From contig DDJH01000272.1 of NCBI GenBank assembly GCA_002338895.1, forward strand, positions 3,200 through 9,184: DNA of 5,985 bases. The letters are read 5' to 3'. The notes below the pieces were generated by a model that worked only from the letters and a program-made list of their open reading frames with translations, was not told the DNA's origin and made no database searches. The stretch is from Lentisphaeria bacterium UBA1829 (GTDB taxonomy: Bacteria > Verrucomicrobiota > Lentisphaeria > Victivallales > UBA1829). The translations under genes were made by a program, and so were the position numbers. Positions 1 to 5,985 of this stretch are shown here, one piece after another (position 1 is the stretch's first letter; each line of letters begins with the position of its first letter).

Positions 1-281
1 CGAAGCAGAACGGTGAAGGTCAGATTCTCCGTTCCGCAGTTTTCGGTTCCGGAAATCTGATACAGCGTGCTGCTTCCGCTCTGATACCGCGCGATCGTTT
101 TTCCTTTCTCCTGAACGGCTTCGACTCCGGTTTTGCTCGAGCCGGTGGAGAAGTTCTTATGCAGTTTCCGGTTCCAGCGGTCCTGAAGAACCGTCCCCGG
201 AGCGACCTCCAGAAGCGTGTCGGCCGAAAGAAGCGCGGCGGTGCACAATGCGCCAAGAATGATGGGTAGTTTTGCGTTCAT
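1..281 (-). CDS. Exported protein of unknown function, N-terminal fragment
   Basis: This frame is open from an ATG at 281 to the window edge: 93 full codons with no stop, so the C-terminus is missing. It begins MNAKLPIILGALCTAALLSA, a short basic start followed by a hydrophobic stretch and a small-residue end, which is a good Sec signal peptide with probable cleavage after Ala20. The Cys at residue 13 has Leu before it, so it is not a convincing lipobox. The mature part visible is polar and rich in Ser, Thr and Gly, with alternating hydrophobic residues that suggest beta-strands (for example LYQISGTENCGTENLTFTVL). No family is recognised. The start is well supported: ATG overlaps the stop of the large upstream gene as ATGA (278-281), and AAGGAGG lies 7 bases upstream. 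The context suggests another extracytoplasmic protein of the same glycan-related operon; that role is inference. Confidence 0.85.
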   Translation of the reverse strand, partial: MNAKLPIILGALCTAALLSADTLLEVAPGTVLQDRWNRKLHKNFSTGSSKTGVEAVQEKGKTIARYQSGSSTLYQISGTENCGTENLTFTVLL

Positions 282-3200
282 TGCTGTTCCTCCTTGAAAA
301 TTTCGATTCCGTTGATGGCGGGGTCGCCGCCGGCTTTGATGGTCAGCAGTCCCCGTTTGACTTCCACGTGTTTCCAGGTCTCCACCGCCGCGGACTGGAA
401 GCCGCCGCCCAGATGGACCGGATTGAGATTCTTCCTGCTCTCAGAGCCGACCTGAAGATAAAAGGTTCGGCCGTTTTCGCGGTTCGGCGCATAGGTTTCC
501 GCAAAATGGATCTTCACGGTGTAGCGTCCGTTCGAAAGGGGGATCTGATAGAACATCTGCGAGCCGTAGGCTTCGGTCGTGAAGATCTCGGGGAAGTCCG
601 TGTTCTTCACGGTGATCCTGCCGCGCGAGACGAACGTGCCGTATTCGCAGCCGTAGGCGTTGAACCCGGTGTACAGCTGATCGGCGAACCAGTGGTTGCC
701 TTTCGAATCGGTCAGGTCCTCCGGAGCGCCGCAGTTGATCCGCACCACGCCGCGCGCATTGAGCTCCCGGATGAGGCGCTGCTGTTTTTCCATCTGCTCC
801 TTGCTGTCGAAGAAGCGTTTGGCGTAGAAGAGAACTTCAAAGTCGTCCATCTCCTTCTTCAGCGCATAGACGTCGTTTCCGCTCAGGGCGGAGCGGATCC
901 GGCGGAGATGTTCTTTCGGAATTTTCCGGGTGAGGGAGCGTTCCTTGAGAATCTGTTTTCCCATCAGGAGAATATCCTGTTCGTCCTCCGGACGGAAGCG
1001 GAAGGAGCCCTGGAACTTCTCCGCTCCGCCTTCCGAGCGCCAGACAAGGAGGGAGAACGGACGGATGGAAAGAGTCTGTTTTCCCTGGAAGGAAGCGTCA
1101 TAGACAAGATCTTCGAAACGGCCCGGATACTCCAGAGTCCCGTTCAGCGGGAAGGGGGTCGCGTTGATCAGGATCAGGTGATTGCCGAGGAAGCGGGCAT
1201 CGACGCCTTTCACGGAGTTCTGCTTCTGCGATTCGCCACTCGGAATGCTGTAAAAGGCTTTGAGGAAACGGCGGGCCTGATCGCCGTGGGCGGTCGGCAG
1301 ATTGATGTCGTTCCACGTGTGGAAGACGTGCTTCGGAACGTGGTTGCGGATCAGCGGGATCAGATCCGCATAGGCGAAGTCGCCGACCCCTTTGCGGTCG
1401 TAGATCGTGACGTTGTTGGCGCGCCAGTACCATCTCTTCGCGGCTTTTGCCGTGGTCCCGATGTTCTCATTGAGACCCGCGCAGTTCAGTGCGAGCGCAT
1501 CGTTTTTCCGGTAAAGCTCCATGGAGCCGCGGTTGGTGTTCCGGCCGTAGAGATAGAGATCGGCGTTGTTTTCGAGTCGGCGCGCGGTGTTTGCGGTGGC
1601 GACGAGGGTGATGCCGTCCTGTTTCTCCTTCCCGTAGAGTTCCTGCGGGAAGCCGGCCTCTCTCTGGATCCGCTCCATGTATTCGTCGCGGACCTGCGGA
1701 CGGATTCCGGCGGTGTTGAACGCATTCCGTTCCTTCGAGGCTTTCGCCGGCCAGGAGAAGAGTTGCCATTTCTGTTTGCCCGAGCTGACGATCTTCCGCA
1801 TCTCGAGCAGTTTTTCCCGGATCTTTTTTCCGCGCCATGCGAACCACTGCTGTTTGTATTTGCCCGTCAGGAGTTGATAGCGGGCAGGGAAGCGCTCCGC
1901 GCCGGTGCGGGGGAGGTTGAGACGGATTCCGGTGTCGTGCTCGAACTGCTCCACGGAATCGTCGTCGTATCCGACTTCCGCGGCTTCCATGTTGGAGTAG
2001 GAGGGGAAGCCGGGCAGCCACCAGCTGCCGTTCAAGGTGACGAGTCCTTCCACGTTCCCGATTCCGTCATAGCGCTGATAGAGCTCTTTCAGGAGGTCGG
2101 TGACCGTTCCCCAGACGACCGGATTCATGCAGTTGAGTCCCATGCCCATATAGCCGATCACCTGCCGTCCGAAGCGGTCCACCATGTAGACGGTGCGCTT
2201 CTTTCCGGAATGAACCTGCGCATCGCTGGTGTCGTAGGCTCCCATCGCGTCGAGCGCCGAGGAACGCATGTATTCAAATCCGACAAAGGTTTTGATGTTG
2301 TTGTGTTTGTAAAGTTTCAGCAGAGCGTGATAGTAGTCGAAGCGGTCGTTGTTCAGCACCGTCTGTGCGTGGCGGGAAGAAAAGACTCCGTTCTCATACA
2401 TGAAGGCTCCTTCCACGCTGGCGTTGTGTCCCTGAAAACGGAGGAACTGGATTTTCCGTGCAATGGCCCGGTAGGCGGTGATCCATGCGCCGTCGTAGTA
2501 GTGCACCAGATGCGCCTCCGTGCCGTAGGCGAGCGCGTTCCCGTACGAGCCCCATGCGTTGAAGATGAGACGTTCGTTGTGGTTGCCGTAGGTCCGGTCG
2601 GTCTTCGGGATCTTGAGCGCGGGAAGTCCGCCTTTGACCGCGTAGATGTTGATCTCGCAGACCGCCGCCGGAATGCCCGCGCGTCCGTTCTGGACCAGCA
2701 GAGTGGTATTTTTCGTGCCGGGGAAGAAGACGTAGCGGAATTTTTTCTTCCCGTTGCTGAGCGGATAGAGATCCCCCGTGGACACCGTTCCGCTGGCATT
2801 CGGCCAGGCCTTGCTCCCGAGCGGAGGAGTGTTGTGCTCCATGCCCGCCGGGACCGTTTCCAGAACGGCGCTGTAGATATAGCGGTCCGCATCGTCCGGA
2901 ACGACCAGTTCCGCGATCATCGCTTCTCCGGTGGACGGCAGATCGAGTTTATAGCAGAAATAATCCAGCAGTCCGCTTCCCGTCTCCCGGTATGTCATGC
3001 CGTTCCGGGTGACGACCTTTCCCGCATTGAGAGTTGGTTTGGTATATTTGCCCGTGTGATCCAGAAAGGTGTCCGGCGCGGGATTCGGATCGGTGCAGTC
3101 GATCTTCTGGACAAGCCGGAGACGTTTTTCCAGCTCCTGTTCAAAGTCCTTGAGGGCAAACTCCTCCTGCGCAATCGGACCTGCGATAATCATCTCTCCG

Positions 3201-4600
3201 CGGCAGGTGTCAAGAGTTTTTCCGTCGGAGCCGAGGGTCCAGAACGTGCGGTAGGCCCCTGTTTTGCGGAGCTTCGGACGAACGGTGAATTCCCGGAAAT
3301 CTCCGTTGACGCGGGAGGAATCCGCCGTCAGAGTCTCCTGAAGAGCATTGGTGTCGGCCTCCCGGATCTCCAGGCGGAGCGTCGGACGGACGAGTCCGGC
3401 GGGTACGCGGACCTGCCATGCGATATCCTTGTCGTAATCGAAAACGGGATAGGGCGTCCCCAGTTCGCGGATCTCAAGCAGTCCCATGTGATCGGGCGCA
3501 AAACCGGCGGAGATCGGCGTCTTGTTCGGTAGATACGAGATTCCCGCGCTTCGGAGAACGGGCGTCTGCCAGGTTTTGTCCGCGAAGTCCGGTTTTTCCC
3601 ATCCTTCCGGAGCCTGATAGCTCCAGCGCCACTGCCGGTCGCCGGGAATGCGCAGAGTCTCTCCGTTCCGCCCGATGATGATCCCTTCCAGCTGGATGGC
3701 GGAGTTCTGCGAGAGCCCGCCGTAGAACTGGTCGCGGAAGGCGATGACGTTCTTCCCCTGCTTGAGATGCCGGAGCAGATCGAATGTCTCAACGCCCGTC
3801 CGGAGAATGTGTTTGCCCGATGCGATTTTGACTCCGTTCACAAACACGTCGTAGTTTCCGGTCTTGTGCATCCAGGAGAGCTTTGCGGCGATCGGACGGA
3901 ACGGAATCTGAATCTCCCTGCGCCAGTAGAGACTGCCGGAAAACGGCACGATCCGGATCGAGCGGATGCGGATGTTCGCTCCGGGGGTGCGGCATTCGAT
4001 TTTCAGTCCCCGCGCAATCTGGGGTACCGGATAGCCGATCCAGCCCATCTTCTGGACGAATTTCTGGCGGCCCCTGCCTTTGACCGAGAAAAACTGATTG
4101 TTCGAATAAAACTTGGAATCTCCGCTGGAACGGGAGATCATCCAGTCGGTTTTTTCGACATCCTGTTCGATCTCCAGTTCGATTCTCCATGCGTTGGAAC
4201 GATCCTTTCCCCATCCGGCTCCGAAGCGGATGGCCGGGGTTTTTTCATCGCCGGGTCCGGCGCCGAACAGCATGCTCCATCCTCTTTTTCCGGTGCGGAA
4301 CTGGAGCGCTCCGTCGGAGATCCGGTACGGCGCGGAGGTTTTGATCCCGAACTCCCGGAACAGATCCGACTGGAAGACAAACGGTTTTCCATACTGAATC
4401 GTGAAAAAGTCGTCGGCCGTCTCAAAAAGTTCATCGGGACGGATTCTCCGTCTCGCGTCCATGATCTGCGTCCGCCAGAGATTGTTCTCCTTTGCGCTGA
4501 CGGTGATTCCCATCGTCGGCCCCGGCGTATAGATCAGCTCCTGCGCGCAAAGAAGCGCCGAGGAGAGGAGGATTCCTGCAAACATAAGATTTCGTTTCAT
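278..4600 (-). CDS. Giant exported glycosidase-like protein with C-terminal malectin domain
   Basis: Predicted 1440-residue exported protein, probably binding and possibly cleaving a complex glycan outside the cytoplasm. The start at 4600 is chosen because GGAGAA lies 9 bases upstream and the product then opens with MKRNLMFAGILLSSALLCAQ, a clean signal peptide; the ATG at 4615 has no ribosome-binding site. Visible layout: residues 20-220 beta-rich, unassigned; about 222-350 a jelly-roll sugar-binding module like those at the front of GH2 and GH78 enzymes (YDVFVNGVKIASG, then LKQGKNVIAF); about 390-475 an Ig-like sandwich; about 500-655 a second beta-rich module; about 675-1105 alternating strands and helices suggesting a TIM barrel; about 1110-1190 a sandwich ending in IRPFSLLVW, as after many glycosidase barrels; about 1196-1284 a charged helical stretch; 1285-1436 malectin (VVRINCGAP, RYTVKIHFAETY, DPAINGIEIF). 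Malectin and jelly-roll calls are firm at family level. I cannot assign a GH family or name the catalytic acids, so activity and substrate remain unknown. It could be a non-catalytic glycan-binding protein. Confidence 0.9.
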   Translation of the reverse strand: MKRNLMFAGILLSSALLCAQELIYTPGPTMGITVSAKENNLWRTQIMDARRRIRPDELFETADDFFTIQYGKPFVFQSDLFREFGIKTSAPYRISDGALQFRTGKRGWSMLFGAGPGDEKTPAIRFGAGWGKDRSNAWRIELEIEQDVEKTDWMISRSSGDSKFYSNNQFFSVKGRGRQKFVQKMGWIGYPVPQIARGLKIECRTPGANIRIRSIRIVPFSGSLYWRREIQIPFRPIAAKLSWMHKTGNYDVFVNGVKIASGKHILRTGVETFDLLRHLKQGKNVIAFRDQFYGGLSQNSAIQLEGIIIGRNGETLRIPGDRQWRWSYQAPEGWEKPDFADKTWQTPVLRSAGISYLPNKTPISAGFAPDHMGLLEIRELGTPYPVFDYDKDIAWQVRVPAGLVRPTLRLEIREADTNALQETLTADSSRVNGDFREFTVRPKLRKTGAYRTFWTLGSDGKTLDTCRGEMIIAGPIAQEEFALKDFEQELEKRLRLVQKIDCTDPNPAPDTFLDHTGKYTKPTLNAGKVVTRNGMTYRETGSGLLDYFCYKLDLPSTGEAMIAELVVPDDADRYIYSAVLETVPAGMEHNTPPLGSKAWPNASGTVSTGDLYPLSNGKKKFRYVFFPGTKNTTLLVQNGRAGIPAAVCEINIYAVKGGLPALKIPKTDRTYGNHNERLIFNAWGSYGNALAYGTEAHLVHYYDGAWITAYRAIARKIQFLRFQGHNASVEGAFMYENGVFSSRHAQTVLNNDRFDYYHALLKLYKHNNIKTFVGFEYMRSSALDAMGAYDTSDAQVHSGKKRTVYMVDRFGRQVIGYMGMGLNCMNPVVWGTVTDLLKELYQRYDGIGNVEGLVTLNGSWWLPGFPSYSNMEAAEVGYDDDSVEQFEHDTGIRLNLPRTGAERFPARYQLLTGKYKQQWFAWRGKKIREKLLEMRKIVSSGKQKWQLFSWPAKASKERNAFNTAGIRPQVRDEYMERIQREAGFPQELYGKEKQDGITLVATANTARRLENNADLYLYGRNTNRGSMELYRKNDALALNCAGLNENIGTTAKAAKRWYWRANNVTIYDRKGVGDFAYADLIPLIRNHVPKHVFHTWNDINLPTAHGDQARRFLKAFYSIPSGESQKQNSVKGVDARFLGNHLILINATPFPLNGTLEYPGRFEDLVYDASFQGKQTLSIRPFSLLVWRSEGGAEKFQGSFRFRPEDEQDILLMGKQILKERSLTRKIPKEHLRRIRSALSGNDVYALKKEMDDFEVLFYAKRFFDSKEQMEKQQRLIRELNARGVVRINCGAPEDLTDSKGNHWFADQLYTGFNAYGCEYGTFVSRGRITVKNTDFPEIFTTEAYGSQMFYQIPLSNGRYTVKIHFAETYAPNRENGRTFYLQVGSESRKNLNPVHLGGGFQSAAVETWKHVEVKRGLLTIKAGGDPAINGIEIFKEEQQ
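289..295 (-). promoter_or_regulatory. Shine-Dalgarno of the downstream exported-protein gene
   Basis: The minus strand reads AAGGAGG here, 7 bases before the ATG at 281. It lies inside the last codons of the large upstream gene, where it encodes part of the Lys-Glu-Glu tail. Together with the ATGA overlap at 278-281 it indicates translational coupling of the two genes, and it fixes the start of the downstream frame. Confidence 0.85.
293..748 (-). other. Malectin domain at the C-terminus of the large protein
   Basis: Residues about 1285-1436 match the malectin pattern from end to end: an opening RINCGAPEDLTDSKGNHWFA, a middle NGRYTVKIHFAETYAP strand pair, a Gly-Arg-Thr-Phe turn, and a closing DPAINGIEIF. 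Malectin folds are carbohydrate-binding beta-sandwiches. In bacterial glycosidases they usually serve as accessory binding modules, which is the likely role here. The domain ends only about four residues before the stop, so the protein is complete at this side. Confidence 0.85.
749..1015 (-). other. Charged helical linker before the malectin domain
   Basis: Residues about 1196-1284 are rich in Lys, Arg, Glu, Asp and Gln with regularly spaced Leu, Ile and Phe, and have almost no Pro or Gly beyond the first part. This suggests two or three long helices, perhaps a helical hairpin or short coiled coil. It separates the post-barrel beta-sandwich from malectin and may act as a rigid spacer. The structure is inferred from composition only. 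Confidence 0.5.
1286..2578 (-). other. Probable TIM-barrel glycosidase-like core
   Basis: Residues about 675-1105 alternate short hydrophobic strands with amphipathic helices. Strand candidates are LIFNAWGSYG (678-687), IQFLRFQGHN (717-726), IKTFVGFEYM (769-778), NVEGLVTLNG (849-858), KWQLFSW (944-950), GITLVATAN (996-1004) and KHVFHTWNDI (1090-1099). The aromatic- and glycine-rich strand ends are what an enzyme cleft of clan-A glycosidases would show. A Trp-rich stretch (GSWWLPGFPSYSN) follows the 849-858 strand and could line a sugar subsite. Candidate acids include Glu731, Glu736, Glu776, Glu851 and Asp1098, but none sits in a motif I can tie to a known family. The barrel call is inference from the strand pattern. 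Confidence 0.5.
2636..3103 (-). other. Second beta-rich module of the large protein
   Basis: Residues about 500-655 open with KIDCTDPNPAPDTF and contain a TYRETGSGLLDYFCYKLDLP strand pair, LVVPDDADRYIY, a FRYVFFPGT strand and a closing VCEINIYAVKGG strand. The pattern is that of a beta-sandwich, plausibly a carbohydrate-binding module directly in front of the barrel. It is not assigned to a named family. Confidence 0.45.
3551..3937 (-). other. Jelly-roll sugar-binding module (GH2/GH78 N-terminal type)
   Basis: Residues about 222-350 show the usual order of the module found at the front of GH2 beta-galactosidases and GH78 rhamnosidases: a paired strand LYWRREIQIP, a LSWMHKTGNYDVFVNGVKIA block with the Asn-Gly turn, a T-x-V-x-T-F-D-L-L segment where those proteins have their Asp-Val-Thr, then LKQGKNVIAFRD, and the closing D-F-x-D-x-x-W of the GH2-like domain (residues 338-344). 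It is likely an accessory or structural domain rather than catalytic. Confidence 0.7.
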
Positions 4601-4607
4601 ACAATTT

Positions 4608-4613
4608 TTCTCC
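4608..4613 (-). promoter_or_regulatory. Shine-Dalgarno deciding the start of the large protein
   Basis: The minus strand reads GGAGAA here. GGAG (4610-4613) is followed by 9 bases and then the ATG at 4600, normal spacing. The alternative in-frame ATG at 4615 overlaps this site and has only A/T-rich sequence without a purine-rich Shine-Dalgarno upstream. The later start also gives a signal peptide without an acidic pre-extension. The 25-base gap 4601-4625 holds nothing else recognisable, and no terminator. Confidence 0.8.
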
Positions 4614-4625
4614 ATACGAATGTTT

Positions 4626-5336
4626 TTATTTCAGCCAGCCGAGGCCGCGTCCGTAGATCTGCCATCGCGGGTCTGTTGTTGTATTGGTCGTATGAACGGA
4701 GGTCGAGATCTCACCGACATGCCCGTCCAGAAACTCCACATTGCAGTTTCCCCCCGGTTTCCATATCCCGCCGGAACGAAATTCGGTGCTTCCGCCGGGA
4801 CCATGAACCTGATAGTAATGGCGATCCCCGGACGGCACAACCGGTCGACCCCAGTTGCTCTCCACAATCAGATACCGGATCGAGGGCTGGGTGATCCGAG
4901 GCAGATTCACATAGTGATCCGCAAAGTTCTGATATTGGTCTCCTCCGGAAATCCCTTCCAGTTTGGACAGACTGGAGATCATTGCATAACTGATCTCCGG
5001 ATCCATGCATCGCAGAAGTTTCGCATTCCCGAAGTTGGCCCCTGCGCTGCTCTCTTTTTCGACGGGAATTAATTTGGCCGCCCAGAGTTTCCCCATCCAG
5101 TTCTGCATGTTCGCCGGATATCCGTTGACCTGATCGTTGCCCGCCGGAAGACGTCCCGACTCCTGTTCATACTGGAAAAACGCAAGACCCAGCTGTTTCA
5201 GATTGTTCTTGCAGGCCGCGCTCTTCGCGGTCTTCCGCGCCGAATTCAGTGCAGGAAGAAGAAGTCCTGCAAGAATGGCAAGAATCGCAATGACGATCAG
5301 CAGCTCAATCAGCGTAAACAACTTTCTCTGTTTCAT
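4626..5336 (-). CDS. Prepilin-like protein (pseudopilin, DUF1559-like)
   Basis: 236-residue protein with a class III signal: a short basic leader MKQRKL, then [20 protein letters not shown], a hydrophobic helix with Glu at position 5 of the mature form, and the LLPAL turn. A helix follows with [20 protein letters not shown] and Leu-Pro, as in the DUF1559/H-X9-DG prepilin-like families expanded in Planctomycetota and Lentisphaerota. The C-terminal part has [10 protein letters not shown] (residues 199-208). It probably sits in the inner membrane by its N-terminal helix, with the globular part outside; whether it joins a pilus or secretion pseudopilus is unknown. Two oddities: the residue before the expected cleavage site is Leu rather than Gly, and Pro194 stands where the H-X9-DG motif has His. 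The start ATG overlaps the regulator's stop as ATGA, with GAGGAG 8 bases upstream. Family assignment is confident; function is not known. Confidence 0.93.
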   Translation of the reverse strand: MKQRKLFTLIELLIVIAILAILAGLLLPALNSARKTAKSAACKNNLKQLGLAFFQYEQESGRLPAGNDQVNGYPANMQNWMGKLWAAKLIPVEKESSAGANFGNAKLLRCMDPEISYAMISSLSKLEGISGGDQYQNFADHYVNLPRITQPSIRYLIVESNWGRPVVPSGDRHYYQVHGPGGSTEFRSGGIWKPGGNCNVEFLDGHVGEISTSVHTTNTTTDPRWQIYGRGLGWLK

Positions 5337-5985
5337 CGATCATACTCCTCATAGTTCAGTTTGGAAACCAGGGGTTCATAGAAGGGATCCGCCAGCTGGG
5401 ACTGGTGGTAGGTTCGCAGTTCATTCGGATTCATGAAACGGATCGGATCTCTGGTGTGAAGAACCGCCGCACCGGGATGCTCCAGCATCTGAATCATCCG
5501 GTGGACAATCCCGGAGAGACGATGCTTGAAGTTGCAGACCGTCACCCCGACAATCGCCGGATCTTCAATATAGTCGCAGGGGAGCGCATAGCTGTAAAAC
5601 AGATACGGCGTCGGCAGTCCGAGCTCCCTGTACTTGCGTCGCAGCAGCTTGATGTAGATACTGGAATCGGCGGCCACCGCATCCGGACGCAGGTCCTTCA
5701 GAAACTGGAAATTTTCCGCATCCGACGTGGTCCTGCTCCGTCCGCCGACAATCTCGACTCCGTACCCCGCCAGCTCCTTTTCCAGAATGTCCGACCACGA
5801 CTGATGGGGTACCAGAATCCGCCGGCACCCCAGTTCGCGGATTTTCCGTGCCACCTCTTTCAGCGGGTCTTCCAGATCCGGCGTCACACTGTTGAATTCC
5901 GGATCCTCCGAGTTCAGCTGCAGAACCGGATAATCGTTCCTTCCGATGGCGTTCAGATAATCCGCCGGAAACAGTTTCAGCGTAT
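5333..5985 (-). CDS. Transcriptional regulator, LacI-type sensor domain (C-terminal part)
   Basis: The frame is open to the window edge, giving 216 residues with the N-terminus missing. A GTG at 5887 is in frame but is not the start, since the frame continues upstream with family-like sequence. The fragment follows the effector-binding half of LacI/GalR-type regulators (periplasmic-binding-protein-like fold): [20 protein letters not shown] corresponds to the usual 'P-V-V-x-(I/L)-D ... V-x-x-D' strand and hinge; [14 protein letters not shown] to 'H-L-x-x-L-G-H-R-x-I'; [19 protein letters not shown] and LGLPTP to 'P-D-A-I-x-x-x-x-D ... G-x-x-V-P'; and [11 protein letters not shown] to the late strand before the C-terminal helix. 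It likely senses a sugar related to the substrate of the downstream proteins. The DNA-binding domain is outside the window, so LacI-type and GntR- or AraC-fused architectures cannot be told apart. An ABC sugar-binding protein is less likely, because the visible part follows the regulator pattern. Confidence 0.8.
   Translation of the reverse strand, partial: TLKLFPADYLNAIGRNDYPVLQLNSEDPEFNSVTPDLEDPLKEVARKIRELGCRRILVPHQSWSDILEKELAGYGVEIVGGRSRTTSDAENFQFLKDLRPDAVAADSSIYIKLLRRKYRELGLPTPYLFYSYALPCDYIEDPAIVGVTVCNFKHRLSGIVHRMIQMLEHPGAAVLHTRDPIRFMNPNELRTYHQSQLADPFYEPLVSKLNYEEYDR
5345..5350 (-). promoter_or_regulatory. Shine-Dalgarno of the prepilin-like gene
   Basis: The minus strand reads GAGGAG, 8 bases before the ATG at 5336. 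It lies within the coding end of the regulator gene, where it encodes the Glu-Glu of the NYEEYDR tail. Combined with the ATGA overlap at 5333-5336 it supports translational coupling of regulator and prepilin-like protein. Confidence 0.85.

Noticed and set aside
20..256. Minus-strand 78-codon frame near the left edge
   Set aside because: It lies in another frame within the exported-protein gene starting at 281. It is Arg-rich with no ribosome-binding support.
272..3532. Plus-strand 1086-codon open frame opposite the large gene
   Set aside because: It is in exact codon register with the minus-strand gene, has an unnatural composition rich in Val, Arg, Gly and Phe, has no domain, and is explained by absence of TTA, CTA and TCA codons. 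The minus-strand frame has a signal peptide, Shine-Dalgarno and malectin domain.
4601..4615. Upstream ATG at 4615 as the start of the large protein
   Set aside because: It would add five residues (MEKNC) before a good signal peptide, has no Shine-Dalgarno, and itself overlaps the GGAGAA serving the ATG at 4600.
4601..4625. Terminator or promoter between the pseudopilin gene and the large gene
   Set aside because: The gap is only 25 bases, A/T-rich but without an inverted repeat, and is occupied by a ribosome-binding site.
3767..4894. Plus-strand 375-codon open frame across the start of the large gene and part of the pseudopilin gene
   Set aside because: It is a continuation of the same antisense shadow, has no recognisable domain, and crosses two well-supported minus-strand genes.
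5885..5887. GTG at 5887 as the start of the regulator gene
   Set aside because: The frame stays open to the window edge and the upstream codons encode the expected regulator-core sequence ([13 protein letters not shown]), so this is an internal valine.
1..5985. RNA genes, CRISPR repeats, insertion sequences or attachment sites
   Set aside because: Coding sequence fills the window almost completely. I saw no spaced direct repeats, transposase motifs, tRNA-like cloverleaf or long inverted repeats on reading both strands.

Overview
The window is a compact single-strand gene cluster. Four genes lie head to tail on the minus strand, so transcription runs from position 5985 towards 1, and almost no base is non-coding. 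In order of transcription they are: (1) the C-terminal part of a transcriptional regulator with a LacI/periplasmic-binding-protein-type sensor domain (5333 to the window edge); (2) a 236-residue prepilin-like (pseudopilin) protein (4626-5336); (3) a very large exported multidomain protein of about 1440 residues, with sugar-binding beta-sandwich modules, a probable TIM-barrel glycosidase-like core and a C-terminal malectin domain (278-4600); and (4) the first 93 codons of another exported protein, cut by the window edge (1-281).

The likely source is a bacterium of the Lentisphaerota (Victivallis-like), or less probably another member of the Planctomycetota-Verrucomicrobiota group. The main pointer is the prepilin-like protein, with its N-terminal FTLIELL segment, LLPAL turn, Cys-x-Asn-Asn-Leu-Lys-Gln block and late Asp-Gly-His-Val. 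Families of this kind are greatly expanded in that group and often sit beside carbohydrate-degradation genes. The moderately high GC content and GC-ending codons agree. This is inference from protein style, not a database match.

The genes look like one transcription unit. Junctions 1/2 and 3/4 are both 4-base ATGA overlaps, each preceded by a strong Shine-Dalgarno sequence inside the last codons of the upstream gene. Junction 2/3 is a 25-base gap holding a Shine-Dalgarno sequence, which places the start of the large protein at 4600 rather than at the upstream ATG at 4615. No internal promoter or terminator was recognised, so both ends of the unit lie outside the window.

The simplest reading is a carbohydrate-utilisation locus. 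A sugar-sensing regulator would control a dedicated pseudopilin, a giant exported glycan-binding or glycan-cleaving protein and at least one more exported protein. The points most worth a second look are the large protein, whose catalytic core fits no glycosidase family I can name; the pseudopilin, which lacks both the usual glycine before the cleavage site and the histidine of the H-X9-DG motif; and the coupling of regulator and pseudopilin at translation level. Long plus-strand open frames opposite the large gene are best explained as codon-bias shadows.
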